Shown: positions 53,008 through 62,804 of the stretch, piece after piece
How the letters are laid out: each line of letters opens with the position of its first letter
How positions within the stretch are numbered: the first letter of the stretch is position 1
DNA from: CAVVDY01 sp963815775
GTDB lineage: Bacteria; Acidobacteriota; Terriglobia; Terriglobales; Acidobacteriaceae
Direction: 5' to 3'
Assembly: GCA_963815775.1 (NCBI GenBank)
Contig: CAWFIB010000010.1
Span: 62,001-126,000, forward strand
DNA length: 64,000 bases
Program-made: the position numbers and the translations under genes
Notes under the pieces: model-generated
Databases searched by the model: none
What the model saw: the letters and a program-made list of their open reading frames with translations, nothing else
Told to the model about the DNA's origin: nothing

Positions 53008-54307
53008 AGCCGCGGGTCGTCCGATTCGCGTGGGCATGATCGGCGCCGGCGCTACAGGACGGGCGATCGCTTTGCAGCTGGGAACGCCAGTGCCAGGAAT
53101 GCGCCTGGCAGGAATCTCTGCCCGGACACCGGCGCATGGAGAACGGGCCTTTCGGGAAGCCGGTTTCCATGAGTGGAGCCGCGCAACATCGGCGCGCGAA
53201 GCGGAAGCGGCTATCGCCAGCGGGCTACCCGTCCTGACCGATGACCATTCAGTCCTGAATGCCTGCGAAAACATCGACGTAATCGTCGAAGTGACGGGTA
53301 CGATCGAGCCGGCGGCTCGCGTGGTCCTCGACGCATTTGCTCACGGCAAGAACGTTGTCCTGGTAAATGCAGAGTTGGATTCCCTGCTTGGCCCAATCCT
53401 GAAGGTGAAAGCCGACCAGGCTGGAGTCGTCATCACCCACACCGACGGAGACGAACCCGGTGTGGCTATGACGCTGCTGCGTTATCTGCGGACTACCGGG
53501 ATGCAGCCGGTAGCGGCGGGCAACATCAAGGGCATGGTCGACTATTATCGCAACCCCGATACCCAGCAGGCCTTTGCCGCAAAGTACGATCAGGATGTAA
53601 AGAAGGTAACGTCGTTTGCCGACTCGACCAAGCTCTCTATGGAAGCAACTGTGCTGGCCAATGCCACCGGCTTCCATGTTGGTCGCAGAGGTATGTATGG
53701 CCCTACCTGTTCCTATGTCCGAGAGATAGCCGGACTTCTACCCGGCGAGCAGATGCTTGAGACCGGCCTGGTGGACTACGCACTCGGAGCTGCGCCGCAT
53801 ACCGGGGCGTTCGTCATCGTGCATGAGCAGTCGCCACTTAAGAAAGCCCAACTGGCGTACTACAAGCTGGGAGATGGTCCCTTCTATGTTTTCTATACGC
53901 CGTACCATCTACCCCACATCCAGATCGCGTCGACAATCGGACGGCTGGCGATTCACCGCGATGCAACTGTAGCTCCCCTCGCAGGCCCGGTCTGCGAAGT
54001 TGTGGCTGTGGCTAAGCGGTATTTGAAGGCCGGGGAGCGGCTCGATGGTATCGGAGGATTCTGCACCTATGGCCTCGTCGACAACACAAGTGCAAGTCGC
54101 ACTATGGCGGCTCTACCCATCGGTCTCTCGGAAGGTTGCGTGCTACGTCAAGACGTTCCTAAGGACTCTGTGCTGTCGTTTGATCATGTCCAGTTGTTGC
54201 CCAACGGTCTCGTTCAATCGCTATGGCGCGAGCAGCATCTTCGCTGGCCGATAGCAGAGTCGCAAGAAATCCCTGATCAAAACTCCACAGCTTTGGCAAT
54301 CGGCTGA
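52976..54307 (+). CDS. NAD-binding oxidoreductase with SAF domain
   Basis: 443 residues. The N-terminal Rossmann motif is IRVGMIGAGATGRAIALQL, the middle resembles homoserine dehydrogenase (VIVEVTGTIEPAARV, HGKNVVLVNAELDSLLGPI), and the C-terminal SAF domain is at about residues 340-420 (AVAKRYLKAGERLDGIG...YGLV). This type is often found next to CDP-glucose pathway genes. It probably reduces or modifies a keto sugar, which I infer from context. It starts within the RmlC-like gene. Confidence 0.82.
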   Translation: MMVDTALQEREAAGRPIRVGMIGAGATGRAIALQLGTPVPGMRLAGISARTPAHGERAFREAGFHEWSRATSAREAEAAIASGLPVLTDDHSVLNACENIDVIVEVTGTIEPAARVVLDAFAHGKNVVLVNAELDSLLGPILKVKADQAGVVITHTDGDEPGVAMTLLRYLRTTGMQPVAAGNIKGMVDYYRNPDTQQAFAAKYDQDVKKVTSFADSTKLSMEATVLANATGFHVGRRGMYGPTCSYVREIAGLLPGEQMLETGLVDYALGAAPHTGAFVIVHEQSPLKKAQLAYYKLGDGPFYVFYTPYHLPHIQIASTIGRLAIHRDATVAPLAGPVCEVVAVAKRYLKAGERLDGIGGFCTYGLVDNTSASRTMAALPIGLSEGCVLRQDVPKDSVLSFDHVQLLPNGLVQSLWREQHLRWPIAESQEIPDQNSTALAIG

Positions 54308-54356
54308 TCTGAACAACCGCAGCGTTTCGCTCGCGGCATGGAACACCTAGATCAAT

Positions 54357-55505
54357 ATGCTCAATCGTTCGTTCTGGAAAGCGCGGAAGGTATTCCTCAC
54401 CGGACATACCGGCTTCAAGGGGAGCTGGCTCTCCCTGTGGCTGAATGCGCTGGGAGCCGAAGTAGCTGGATATGCGCTGGAGCCTCCAACCCAGCCCAAC
54501 TTGTTCGAGCAGGCGCAGGTCACTGGGGCCATACGTTCCATTCATGGAGACATTCGCGATTTCCCACGGCTTAAGCAGGCCATAGCGGACTGCCGTCCCG
54601 ACGTAATCATTCACATGGCGGCCCAGTCAGTGGTGCGCCGTGGCTACGAAGATCCCATCGAAACCTATTCCTCCAACGTCATGGGAACCGTGCATCTCTT
54701 CGAAGCGGTGCGGCAGCTGCAGCATCCCTGCGTGGTGGTCAATGTCACCAGTGATAAGTGCTACGAGAACCGCGAGTGGATCTGGGGCTATCGGGAAAAC
54801 GAGCCGATGGGCGGCCACGATCCCTATTCGAATTCCAAAGGGTGCGCCGAGCTGGTCACCGCTGCCTACCGGGATTCATTCTTCCCTTCCGGGTCCTTTG
54901 ACCAGCACGGAGTCGCTGTCGCGAGCGCCCGCGCGGGAAACGCCATAGCAGGCGGAGACTGGACCAGCCACCAGCTCATTCCTGACCTGGTAAGGGCTTT
55001 CATGGCCGGCCGCCCCTGCCTGATCCGGAACCCTCTCTCCATCCGGCCATGGCAGTTCGTGCTCGAACCCCTGTGTGGCTATCTGATGTTGGCTGAACGT
55101 CTAGCAGAAAACGGTGCACGATACTCCTCTGCCTGGAACTTCGGTCCCGCAGAAACCGATGCCAAGCCTGTCTCCTGGATTGCAGACCGGATGGCAGAGT
55201 CATGGGGAGAGGAAGCTTCCTGGTGCCAGGACGCTGCGGCGCATCCACAGGAGTCTCACTTCTTGAAGCTGGATGCCTCCAAGGCCAGGAGCTCGCTTGG
55301 ATGGCATCCCGTGTTGCCGTTGTCCGATGCCCTTGATTGGATCGTCGAATGGTATCGGGCCTTCGAATCAGGGTCGGACGTTGGGCGCCTTACCCGGTTG
55401 CAGATCGAACACTACGAAGCACTGTCCTCTGGCAAGGTCGATGACCCACCCAAGAACAGCCAAGTATTTTCACCCGCGGGATTAGCAACAGCGCAGCTCA
55501 GCTAA
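54357..55505 (+). CDS. rfbG: CDP-glucose 4,6-dehydratase
   Basis: 382 residues. The motif KVFLTGHTGFKGSWLSLWL is a signature of RfbG. The active-site region is ETYSSNVMGTVHLFEAV, and the serine/threonine step is VVNVTSDKCYEN; the YxxxK equivalent is DPYSNSKGCAELV. It removes water from CDP-glucose to make the CDP-4-keto-6-deoxy sugar. The cytidylyltransferase RfbF is at 59505, so both enzymes of the CDP branch are present. The route beyond this step is not settled. Confidence 0.93.
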   Translation: MLNRSFWKARKVFLTGHTGFKGSWLSLWLNALGAEVAGYALEPPTQPNLFEQAQVTGAIRSIHGDIRDFPRLKQAIADCRPDVIIHMAAQSVVRRGYEDPIETYSSNVMGTVHLFEAVRQLQHPCVVVNVTSDKCYENREWIWGYRENEPMGGHDPYSNSKGCAELVTAAYRDSFFPSGSFDQHGVAVASARAGNAIAGGDWTSHQLIPDLVRAFMAGRPCLIRNPLSIRPWQFVLEPLCGYLMLAERLAENGARYSSAWNFGPAETDAKPVSWIADRMAESWGEEASWCQDAAAHPQESHFLKLDASKARSSLGWHPVLPLSDALDWIVEWYRAFESGSDVGRLTRLQIEHYEALSSGKVDDPPKNSQVFSPAGLATAQLS

Positions 55506-55520
55506 AGGAAAGAAATAGGA

Positions 55521-56900
55521 ATGGCTCAAGAGAACGTTATCGTCTTAGGAACGGGCATGGCAGGTTTCGGAGCAGCGCATCGGCTGCATGCCGAGGGAAT
55601 TACTCCCATCATGTTCGATAAGAACGCCTACCACGGCGGTCACACCGCTTCGTTCCGCTACCAGAGCGGCTTCCTTTTTGACGTCGGCCCGCATATTTCC
55701 TTTACCAAAGACTCCCGGATTCAGGAGCTCTTTGCTGACAGCGTCGAGCAGCAATACGAAACCCTGCAAATTAACCTGAACAACTACTGGCGGGGTTACT
55801 GGCCCAAGCATCCCGTGCAAACTCACCTTCACGGATTGCCGGACGATGTGGTCGTCAAGGTCATTTCTGACTTTGTGGAAGAGCGCCAGGCACCGGAACG
55901 CCCGGTGAAGAACTATGCCGACTGGTTGCTGGCCAGCTTTGGCCGAACTTTCGCCGAGTCCTTCCCCATGCAGTACACCCGCAAGTACCACACTACGACG
56001 GCCGACAACATGAGTACCGACTGGCTGGGTCCCCGCATTTACCGGCCGAGCCTGGAAGAGGTGCTTCGTGGCGCAATCTCTCCGTCGGCGCCGCATGTGC
56101 ACTACATTACGCATTTCCGCTATCCCACGAGCGGTGGCTTCATGTCCTACCTCACCAAGTTCGTGCCCATGGGAAACTTGAAGCTCAACCACGAACTGGC
56201 ATCGATCAATCCCCGGGAGCGAACGTTGCGCTTCTCCAACGGCCTGGTAGCACACTACGACGCATTGATCTCGTCTGTGGCGCTGCCGGACCTGATTCGG
56301 ATGATCGATGGCGTGCCGGAGGACGTTCGCGAAGCCGCCGAGCGCCTGGCCTGCTCCACTTGCGTACTGGTAAACATCGGCGTGAACCGTCAGGACCTCT
56401 CCACCGCCCACATGACGTATTTCTACGACGAGGACATTTGCTTCACTCGCCTCGGCTTTCCGCACATGCTTTCCTCGAGCAATGCCACGCCGGGGGCGGG
56501 CAGTATTCAGGCGGAAGTTTACTTCTCGCAGAAGTACAAACCTTTTACTGGATCGCCGGAGGACTGGATCGAGCCGGTCATCCGCGACCTCAGGCGCTGC
56601 GGCATAGTTCGCGAAGAGGACCAGATTCTTTGTCGAAAGGCAATGTTCCTGCGCTATGCCAACATTATCTTCGACCTTGATCGCGCCTCGGCCCTGCAGA
56701 CTGTACATGGCTATCTCGACGAGTTAGGCATTGCCTACTGCGGCCGCTATGGTGATTGGGGCTACATGTGGACGGATGAGTCGTTCATCAGTGGCGAAAA
56801 TGCCGCTACCAAGGCCTTGGACAGCATGAAAGCCGCGGGTTCGTTCCCCATGAGCGCGCAGCTTCAACACACCCCTGCCGCCGGAATTCAGGCGGTCTGA
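55521..56900 (+). CDS. FAD/NAD(P)-binding amine-oxidoreductase-like protein
   Basis: 459 residues. The dinucleotide-binding motif is VIVLGTGMAGFGAAHRLHAEG and the FAD-loop segment is YHGGHTASFRYQSGFLFDVG. The middle (TSGGFMSYLTKFVP) resembles protoporphyrinogen oxidase and UDP-galactopyranose mutase relatives. A sugar-related reaction such as ring contraction or desaturation is plausible. There is no membrane segment. It sits between CDP-glucose dehydratase and the pyruvyl transferase and has 15 bp to the former. Confidence 0.8.
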   Translation: MAQENVIVLGTGMAGFGAAHRLHAEGITPIMFDKNAYHGGHTASFRYQSGFLFDVGPHISFTKDSRIQELFADSVEQQYETLQINLNNYWRGYWPKHPVQTHLHGLPDDVVVKVISDFVEERQAPERPVKNYADWLLASFGRTFAESFPMQYTRKYHTTTADNMSTDWLGPRIYRPSLEEVLRGAISPSAPHVHYITHFRYPTSGGFMSYLTKFVPMGNLKLNHELASINPRERTLRFSNGLVAHYDALISSVALPDLIRMIDGVPEDVREAAERLACSTCVLVNIGVNRQDLSTAHMTYFYDEDICFTRLGFPHMLSSSNATPGAGSIQAEVYFSQKYKPFTGSPEDWIEPVIRDLRRCGIVREEDQILCRKAMFLRYANIIFDLDRASALQTVHGYLDELGIAYCGRYGDWGYMWTDESFISGENAATKALDSMKAAGSFPMSAQLQHTPAAGIQAV

Positions 56901-56945
56901 TGACTGATCCGCTCGCGACGTCCTGACTCACCTGTGAGTTCCCTA

Positions 56946-58292
56946 ATGTCTGGCGCAAGCCAAAGAATCGGCCTCCTGGAGCATCTCGGCGGAGGAAACC
57001 TGGGCGACGATGCCACAGTCGAAGCGGTCATGCAAAACATCAAACGCCGCTGGCCCGACTCCGTCCTATATGGGCTATCGATGAACCCGGACGACACCGC
57101 GACTCGGCATGGAATAACGTCTTATCCGATCCGCAAACAAACCTGGACACTAGGCGCTGCGCGCATGCCTTTTGAAACCGGCGACAAGGCCCATCAACGG
57201 ATCAAGAGATTTGTCCGGCGATATGCCCTCATTTTCAGGGTCATGCGCGCCTTCCGCACAGTCGCCATCACAGCGCCTCGTTCTTTTATCCAGGAGCTGA
57301 TATTTCTCCATAAGTCGTTTCGGGTAGTAAGGTCCCTTGACATCCTGGTAATCAGCGGTGGCGGGCAGCTGCTCGATCACTGGGGCGGCCCTTGGAACTA
57401 TCCCTACACCATATTTAAATGGATCGTTCTAGCCCATCTCGCTCGCGTCAAATGTATCGTCTTGAATGTCGGAGCCGGCCCCATCACTCATCCTCTTAGC
57501 AAGAAGCTGATATCGGGTAGTCTTGCCCTGGCCGATTATGTTTCCTTTCGAGATGACAAATCGCGCGCCCTCGCACAGGACATCGGCTTCAAAGGTCCGT
57601 CTCATGTTTTCCCGGACTGTGTCTATGGTCTCGACGTTAAAGCACCTTACGCAACCGCAGCACGCTCACAACCGAATACCATGGTCGGCATCGCTCCCAT
57701 GGCCTACGGCGACCGGACTGTCTATCCCGAACACGAAACGCGAGTTTACGAGAATCTGATTTCCAGCCTTGGCACCTTCGGCTCACAGCTGCTGAAGGGC
57801 CAGTATTCCTTGTCTCTGTTTTGCAGCGATATTGGAGTCGATCCGCCCGCGCTTGACGATCTGGAAGCTGCAGTACGCAGTCATGGTTGTTTGGATATTT
57901 CATCGATTCAGAAGCCGACCTTGCGGTCTGGGAAAGATCTCATAGCCGCTATCGCTTCCATGCATTTTGTCGTTACCTGCCGGTTTCATGGCGTGGTCTT
58001 TTCCCACCTGCTGAACGTTCCGGTTCTCGCGATCTCCCATCACGCCAAGATGACTTCACTCATGACTGACCTGGGATTATCCGAATACTGCATAGACATT
58101 CATGACGTCGATCCGGCATTGTTGACGGCAAAGTTCAGCTCGCTGGCAGCCAATGCTCCCTACATCCGCCGCAGAATGGCCATGAAAGCGGCCGCCTACC
58201 GAGAGGCGTTGACGCGCCAGTTCGATGGCTTGTTTCCCTGCGCAATGATTCCGTCGGTTTCCGCGGTGCGCACCTCAATTGCCGCCTGCTGA
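56946..58292 (+). CDS. Polysaccharide pyruvyl transferase
   Basis: 448 residues. The N-terminus GLLEHLGGGNLGDDATVEAV and the loop DILVISGGGQLLDHWGG mark the pyruvyl transferase family (WcaK/CsaB). It moves pyruvate from phosphoenolpyruvate onto a sugar, giving an acidic ketal on the polymer. The C-terminal block HFVVTCRFHGVVFSHLLNVP contains the conserved histidine of this family. The ATG at 56946 is chosen over the GTG at 56934; neither has a strong ribosome-binding site. Confidence 0.9.
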   Translation: MSGASQRIGLLEHLGGGNLGDDATVEAVMQNIKRRWPDSVLYGLSMNPDDTATRHGITSYPIRKQTWTLGAARMPFETGDKAHQRIKRFVRRYALIFRVMRAFRTVAITAPRSFIQELIFLHKSFRVVRSLDILVISGGGQLLDHWGGPWNYPYTIFKWIVLAHLARVKCIVLNVGAGPITHPLSKKLISGSLALADYVSFRDDKSRALAQDIGFKGPSHVFPDCVYGLDVKAPYATAARSQPNTMVGIAPMAYGDRTVYPEHETRVYENLISSLGTFGSQLLKGQYSLSLFCSDIGVDPPALDDLEAAVRSHGCLDISSIQKPTLRSGKDLIAAIASMHFVVTCRFHGVVFSHLLNVPVLAISHHAKMTSLMTDLGLSEYCIDIHDVDPALLTAKFSSLAANAPYIRRRMAMKAAAYREALTRQFDGLFPCAMIPSVSAVRTSIAAC

Positions 58293-58324
58293 TGCCCGGC
58301 GGCCTACCTTCGGAGATGACACAG

Positions 58325-59380
58325 ATGGGCACACAAAAAGAACCGCTCGTGAGCGTGTTGACGCCAGTTTATAACGGCGAGGACTTTTTGGTGGAATGCA
58401 TTGAGAGCGTCCTTCGTCAGACGTACACCAACTACGAATACATCATCATCAACAACTGCAGCAAAGATCGGACGATCGAGATCGCCCGCGACTATGCGGC
58501 GAAAGATTCCCGTATACGAGTGCATGACAATGACGACTTTGTCGGTGTCATTGCCAACCACAACCTTGCATTTTCTTTGATCTCACCAGAGGCCAAATAC
58601 TGCAAGGTAGTCTCCGCCGACGACTTTATTTTCCCTGATTGCCTTGCGCGACTGGTCGAGTGTGCCGAGGCCAATCCCTCCGTCGGCATCGTCGGATCGT
58701 ACCAACTCAGCGGAGAAGAGGTGCGTTGGCAGGGCTTCGAATTCCCCAAAGCGGTATTCCCCGGTATAGACGTCTGCCGTCGCATTTTTATTGGGGGTGA
58801 CTGCAAGTTTGGCTTCGGAAGTCCAACCTCGATTCTGTATCGCGCCGCCCTCGTAAGGGAGAACCCGGCGTTCTATCCCAATGCGTCACCGCACTCCGAT
58901 ACCAGCGCCTGCTTCAGGGACCTGCAGCAGTGGGATTTTGGATTCGTGTATGAAGTCCTTTCCTACGAAAGGATTCACCAAGCCACGCAGAGCTCCGCCT
59001 CCGCCGACATGAACCGCTACTCTTCGGCTTATCTGAACGATCTCCTTGAATATGGAGCGGCCTATCTCAGCAGCCAAGAGTTGAAGGGTTTGGTGACGAA
59101 GGCATTGCGAGGTTATCACCGCTTCCTGGCGATCGCGTTCTTCACGGAGTCCCGGGGAAAGGGTTTCTGGGACTATCACCAAGCGAGGCTTAAGGAGCTA
59201 GGGTACCCGTTAAAGCGTTACGAGCTCATTCTGGCGGCATTTCGGGAATTGATTCGCGAGCTTTCGAACCCGGAGCAAGCCTTCAAGAAAATGCGTACTC
59301 GCTTCCTTCGGAGTCGGGCTGGGCGCAGGATCAGTTCCTACCACCCAACTGCGGCAGTAGAACATTCACCCGGACGCTGA
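58325..59380 (+). CDS. Glycosyltransferase family 2
   Basis: 351 residues: VSVLTPVYNGEDFLVECIES, the NYEYIIINNCSKDRTIEIA nucleotide loop and the VVSADDFIFPDCLARL motif. The later SPHSDTSACFRDL segment marks the acceptor side. A sugar transferase of the repeat unit. An earlier in-frame ATG at 58292 overlaps the stop of the pyruvyl transferase gene, so translational coupling is possible. I prefer 58325, which has GGAG upstream. Confidence 0.87.
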   Translation: MGTQKEPLVSVLTPVYNGEDFLVECIESVLRQTYTNYEYIIINNCSKDRTIEIARDYAAKDSRIRVHDNDDFVGVIANHNLAFSLISPEAKYCKVVSADDFIFPDCLARLVECAEANPSVGIVGSYQLSGEEVRWQGFEFPKAVFPGIDVCRRIFIGGDCKFGFGSPTSILYRAALVRENPAFYPNASPHSDTSACFRDLQQWDFGFVYEVLSYERIHQATQSSASADMNRYSSAYLNDLLEYGAAYLSSQELKGLVTKALRGYHRFLAIAFFTESRGKGFWDYHQARLKELGYPLKRYELILAAFRELIRELSNPEQAFKKMRTRFLRSRAGRRISSYHPTAAVEHSPGR

Positions 59381-59504
59381 GGCGTCCCAGGCCCACGTCG
59401 CTGTGAGCACCCTATAGTTTAAGCACGCGACTTACCAAGGGTTTTCTCGTGGGGCTGGCGGAGCTATCCCGCTTGACTTTCTTCACTGCAAAGAGGACGA
59501 ACAC

Positions 59505-60332
59505 ATGAAGGTAGTATTATTCTGTGGTGGCTTAGGTATGAGGCTTCGAGAGTATTCTGAATCGATTCCGAAGCCGATGGTGACGATTGGTTATCGGCCG
59601 ATATTGTGGCATGTGATGAAGTATTATGCCCACTACGGCCACAAAGACTTCATCTTGTGCCTGGGATATCGCGCCGACGTCGTCAAGAACTACTTCCTGA
59701 ACTACAATGAGTGCACTTCCAACGATTTCGTGCTATCGCGCGGCGGCAAAAGGCTGCAGCTCTTCAATAGCGACATCCATGACTGGCGCATCACCTTCGC
59801 GGATACCGGCATTAACGCGAATATCGGGCAGCGCCTGAAGGCGGTTGAGAAATATCTCGAAGGCGAGGAGGAATTCCTTGCCAATTACAGCGATGGCTTG
59901 ACCGATGTTCCGCTGCCGGCCCAGCTTGACCATTTTCATCGGAGCGGCAAGATTGGCAGCTTCCTTTGCGTGCGGCCGAACTTGAGTTATCACCTGGTTT
60001 CGCTTCAGGAAGGCGATGAGAACCTAGTCGCCGGAATCCACGCTATCAATAACGGCACAATCCGCATCAATGGGGGCTTTTTTATCTTCAAAAGGCAGAT
60101 TTTCGACTATATGAGTGCCAACGAAGAGTTGGTCCAGGAGCCCTTCCAGCGACTGGTGGCCGAGCGACAACTGGTCGGCTATTCCTACGATGGGTTCTGG
60201 GCCTGCATGGACACATTTAAGGACAAGCAGCAGCTCGATGAATTGGACCATGGCTCCGCCCCGTGGAAAGTCTGGAATCATGAGGGCAATGGGAGAGTTG
60301 CACGCGCAGAACTCATGGCGGCGGCGATATGA
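59505..60332 (+). CDS. rfbF: Glucose-1-phosphate cytidylyltransferase-like protein
   Basis: 275 residues. The nucleotidyltransferase signature is VVLFCGGLGMRLREYSESIPKPM. The region EEEFLANYSDGLTDVPLPAQLDH carries the metal-binding aspartate, and INGGFFIFKRQIFDYM is close to the RfbF family. It would make CDP-glucose for the dehydratase at 54357. The gap of 124 bp upstream holds nothing notable. The 3' end overlaps the next gene by 4 nt. Confidence 0.9.
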   Translation: MKVVLFCGGLGMRLREYSESIPKPMVTIGYRPILWHVMKYYAHYGHKDFILCLGYRADVVKNYFLNYNECTSNDFVLSRGGKRLQLFNSDIHDWRITFADTGINANIGQRLKAVEKYLEGEEEFLANYSDGLTDVPLPAQLDHFHRSGKIGSFLCVRPNLSYHLVSLQEGDENLVAGIHAINNGTIRINGGFFIFKRQIFDYMSANEELVQEPFQRLVAERQLVGYSYDGFWACMDTFKDKQQLDELDHGSAPWKVWNHEGNGRVARAELMAAAI

Positions 60333-60982
60333 TTCGCGCCCTTCTCAATCGAAGAACGGATGAGCCACTAACCGTCCTTTGTCTGGGTGCTCATTCTGAT
60401 GATATCGAGATAGGATGCGGCGGCACGATTCTCTCGATCGCGAGACAGTACCCAGGCGCGAGTTTTCACTGGGTGGTCTTCAGTGCGATCGGCATTCGCG
60501 AGACCGAGGCCCTGCGGGCGGCTAGCACCTTCGTTTCCGCTGCGGCGTTACGCGGACCACTGCTCAAGACCTTTCGCGATGGCTTTCTTCCCTATTCCGG
60601 AGCCGAGGTCAAAGACGTGTTCGAAGAGCTGAAGCGTTCTGTCGAACCGGACCTCATATTCACAACCAGCTGTGTCGATGTCCATCAGGACCATAGGCTG
60701 ATCGGTGAACTAACCTGGAATACATTCCGGGATCATCTGATCTTAGAGTATGAAATCCCTAAATATGACGGCGATCTCGGTAGGCCCAGCGTGTTCTGGC
60801 CGCTGGACGCAGATCTTGTGAGCAAGAAAGTACAGTACATTATGGATAGCTTCCAGTCCCAGCAGTCCAAGCGTTGGTTTGAAGAGAGCACCTTCTTGTC
60901 GCTCATGCGGCTTCGGGGAATGGAATGCAATTCTCCAAGCGGCTATGCGGAGGCTTTTTACGCTCGCAAGATCGTACTGTAG
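60329..60982 (+). CDS. PIG-L family N-deacetylase (LmbE-like)
   Basis: 217 residues. The metal-binding motif is LCLGAHSDDIEIGCGGTIL (AHxDD), and the second metal ligand is in TTSCVDVHQDHRLI (HxDH). Family members remove N-acetyl groups from sugars, including GlcNAc-type residues of glycolipids. It is cytoplasmic and starts at the ATGA overlap with rfbF. It could act on a lipid-linked sugar or on a sugar nucleotide of this pathway. Confidence 0.88.
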   Translation: MIRALLNRRTDEPLTVLCLGAHSDDIEIGCGGTILSIARQYPGASFHWVVFSAIGIRETEALRAASTFVSAAALRGPLLKTFRDGFLPYSGAEVKDVFEELKRSVEPDLIFTTSCVDVHQDHRLIGELTWNTFRDHLILEYEIPKYDGDLGRPSVFWPLDADLVSKKVQYIMDSFQSQQSKRWFEESTFLSLMRLRGMECNSPSGYAEAFYARKIVL

Positions 60983-60990
60983 CCGCCGCT

Positions 60991-62526
60991 ATGCGCGATG
61001 CCGGTAATCCAGAAACAGTCCCTCTGATCAATGGAAGCATAGCTGGGATGGAAGATCTTAAACAGAAGACGGTCCAGGGCGGTGTTGCCAGGCTTGCTGC
61101 CCAGGTTATCAATTTCATTGTTCGTCTCGTGTCCCTTATGATTCTGGCCCGCCTTTTGGGGCCGAAAGACTTTGGTGTGGTCGGCATGGTAACGGCTTTC
61201 ACCGGGGTTCTCAGTCTGTTTCGCGACTTTGGCCTCTCGGCGGCTGCGGTGCAGCGTGCTACGGTTACTGAAGAGCAGACCTCGACATTGTTTTGGATCA
61301 ACATCTTCGTGGGCGCGATTCTCGCGCTCGTGACCTTCGCGATGGCCCCGTTTGTCGCCGCCTTCTATCACGAACCCCAGCTCTTTGCGGTGACGGCGGT
61401 TATGGCGATTGGGTTTCTCTTCAATGCTGCCGGAGTACAACACTCCGCGGTCCTGCAGCGCCATATGCGTTTTACCGCCTTGGCGGTGATCAATACTGTC
61501 AGCTTGATTGTGGGTACCGCGATCGCGATTGGCGGAGCTGAGGCCGGCTACGGATATTGGGCGCTGGTAGCGATGACAGTCGCTACTCCGCTTATCAGTA
61601 CTCTAGGTTTATGGATCGCTGCTGCGTGGGTTCCAGGAATACCGCACCGCGGTATCGGAATTCGCTCTATGATGCATTTTGGCGGCACCCTTACCTTGAA
61701 CGGTCTGGTTGTATATGTCGCCACGAATGCGGAAAAAGTTTTATTGGGCCGCTTTTGGGGTGTTGATGCAGTGGGGCTCTATGGGAGGGCCTATCAACTC
61801 ATCAACATACCTACCGATAATCTGAATTCAGCCGCCGGTGAGGTAGCTTTTTCGGCGCTGTCGCGCCTCCAGGACAACCCCGCCCGTCTCCGGAACTACT
61901 TTCTTAAGGGATATGCCCTCATCCTGGCCCTTACCGTGCCCAGCACGATCGCGTGCGCGCTATTCGCTGATGACCTCATCGCGGTCGTTTTGGGGCCCCA
62001 GTGGAAAGCCGCGGGAGCCATCTTTCGCTTTCTCGCGCCGACTATACTAGTATTTGCCATCGCAAATCCCTTGTCATGGCTGCTTCCCGCCATAGGACGG
62101 GTGGGTCGGCTTTTAAAGATGGGTTTGGTAATCGCGCCCATTATGATTCTAGGCTATTTCCTGGGGTTGCCTTATGGACCCAAAGGTGTCGCGTTGGCCT
62201 ACTCTGTAGTGATGCTCTTATGGCTCATTCCTCTCGTGATATGGGCCCTGCACGGAACAATGGTTGCTCCCCGCGATATTCTGCTGGCTTTGAGCCGCCC
62301 GCTCATTTCGAGTTTGGCGGCAGGCGGGCTCGCCTACGGTGTGCGAGTAGCGTACGGACAGTTCCTGTCTCCAGTGCCCCGCCTTGCACTGGAAGGCTGC
62401 GTTCTTGCTGTCGCATACCTGGCTATGCTGTTGTTCGTAGCAGGAGAGAAACGATTCTATCTGGATCTGCTTCGAACTTTGAAAGGATCAGCCTCACCTG
62501 TAGAGGAGAGTCCTGTCTCGGCCTAA
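60991..62526 (+). CDS. Oligosaccharide flippase (Wzx-like)
   Basis: 511 residues, about twelve to fourteen predicted membrane helices (GVARLAAQVINFIVRLVSLM, LGPKDFGVVGMVTAFTGVL, and others to the end). This is the MOP/polysaccharide-transport plan, resembling WzxC or AmsL. It should move lipid-linked repeat units across the inner membrane for the Wzy-like polymerase at 37.9 kb. I choose the ATG at 60991. An upstream frame from 60925 overlaps the deacetylase, and 61048 is also possible. It is the last gene of the long plus-strand run before a 278-bp gap. Confidence 0.88.
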   Translation: MRDAGNPETVPLINGSIAGMEDLKQKTVQGGVARLAAQVINFIVRLVSLMILARLLGPKDFGVVGMVTAFTGVLSLFRDFGLSAAAVQRATVTEEQTSTLFWINIFVGAILALVTFAMAPFVAAFYHEPQLFAVTAVMAIGFLFNAAGVQHSAVLQRHMRFTALAVINTVSLIVGTAIAIGGAEAGYGYWALVAMTVATPLISTLGLWIAAAWVPGIPHRGIGIRSMMHFGGTLTLNGLVVYVATNAEKVLLGRFWGVDAVGLYGRAYQLINIPTDNLNSAAGEVAFSALSRLQDNPARLRNYFLKGYALILALTVPSTIACALFADDLIAVVLGPQWKAAGAIFRFLAPTILVFAIANPLSWLLPAIGRVGRLLKMGLVIAPIMILGYFLGLPYGPKGVALAYSVVMLLWLIPLVIWALHGTMVAPRDILLALSRPLISSLAAGGLAYGVRVAYGQFLSPVPRLALEGCVLAVAYLAMLLFVAGEKRFYLDLLRTLKGSASPVEESPVSA

Positions 62527-62804
62527 AAGGCGAGGCGCGCACTGCCGCTGTCCTTGCAAGAGGTGACAGTATTGGTAGATTGCTCACCCCCGTACAATCT
62601 AGGCTGGTAGTCCCTTGCTAAGGGAGGCAGAACGTGGGAGAATTTTTGACGCCGCCACGGGATTGCAGACACGATGAGGCGCGGCTGACAGAGATTAGGG
62701 ATGCAAGCTGGCAAAGCAGCAGCCAGGTTTTGACGATCAGTGTCAGTGAGATCCATGCGGTCGACCTTTAGTCTCGGCCGAAGTACGAATAGGAGCGATC
62801 GCCC

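Noticed and set aside
55545..56708. A 387-codon minus-strand frame
   Set aside because: It lies entirely antisense to the FAD-dependent oxidoreductase, has no recognisable domain, and reflects GC-rich codon use.
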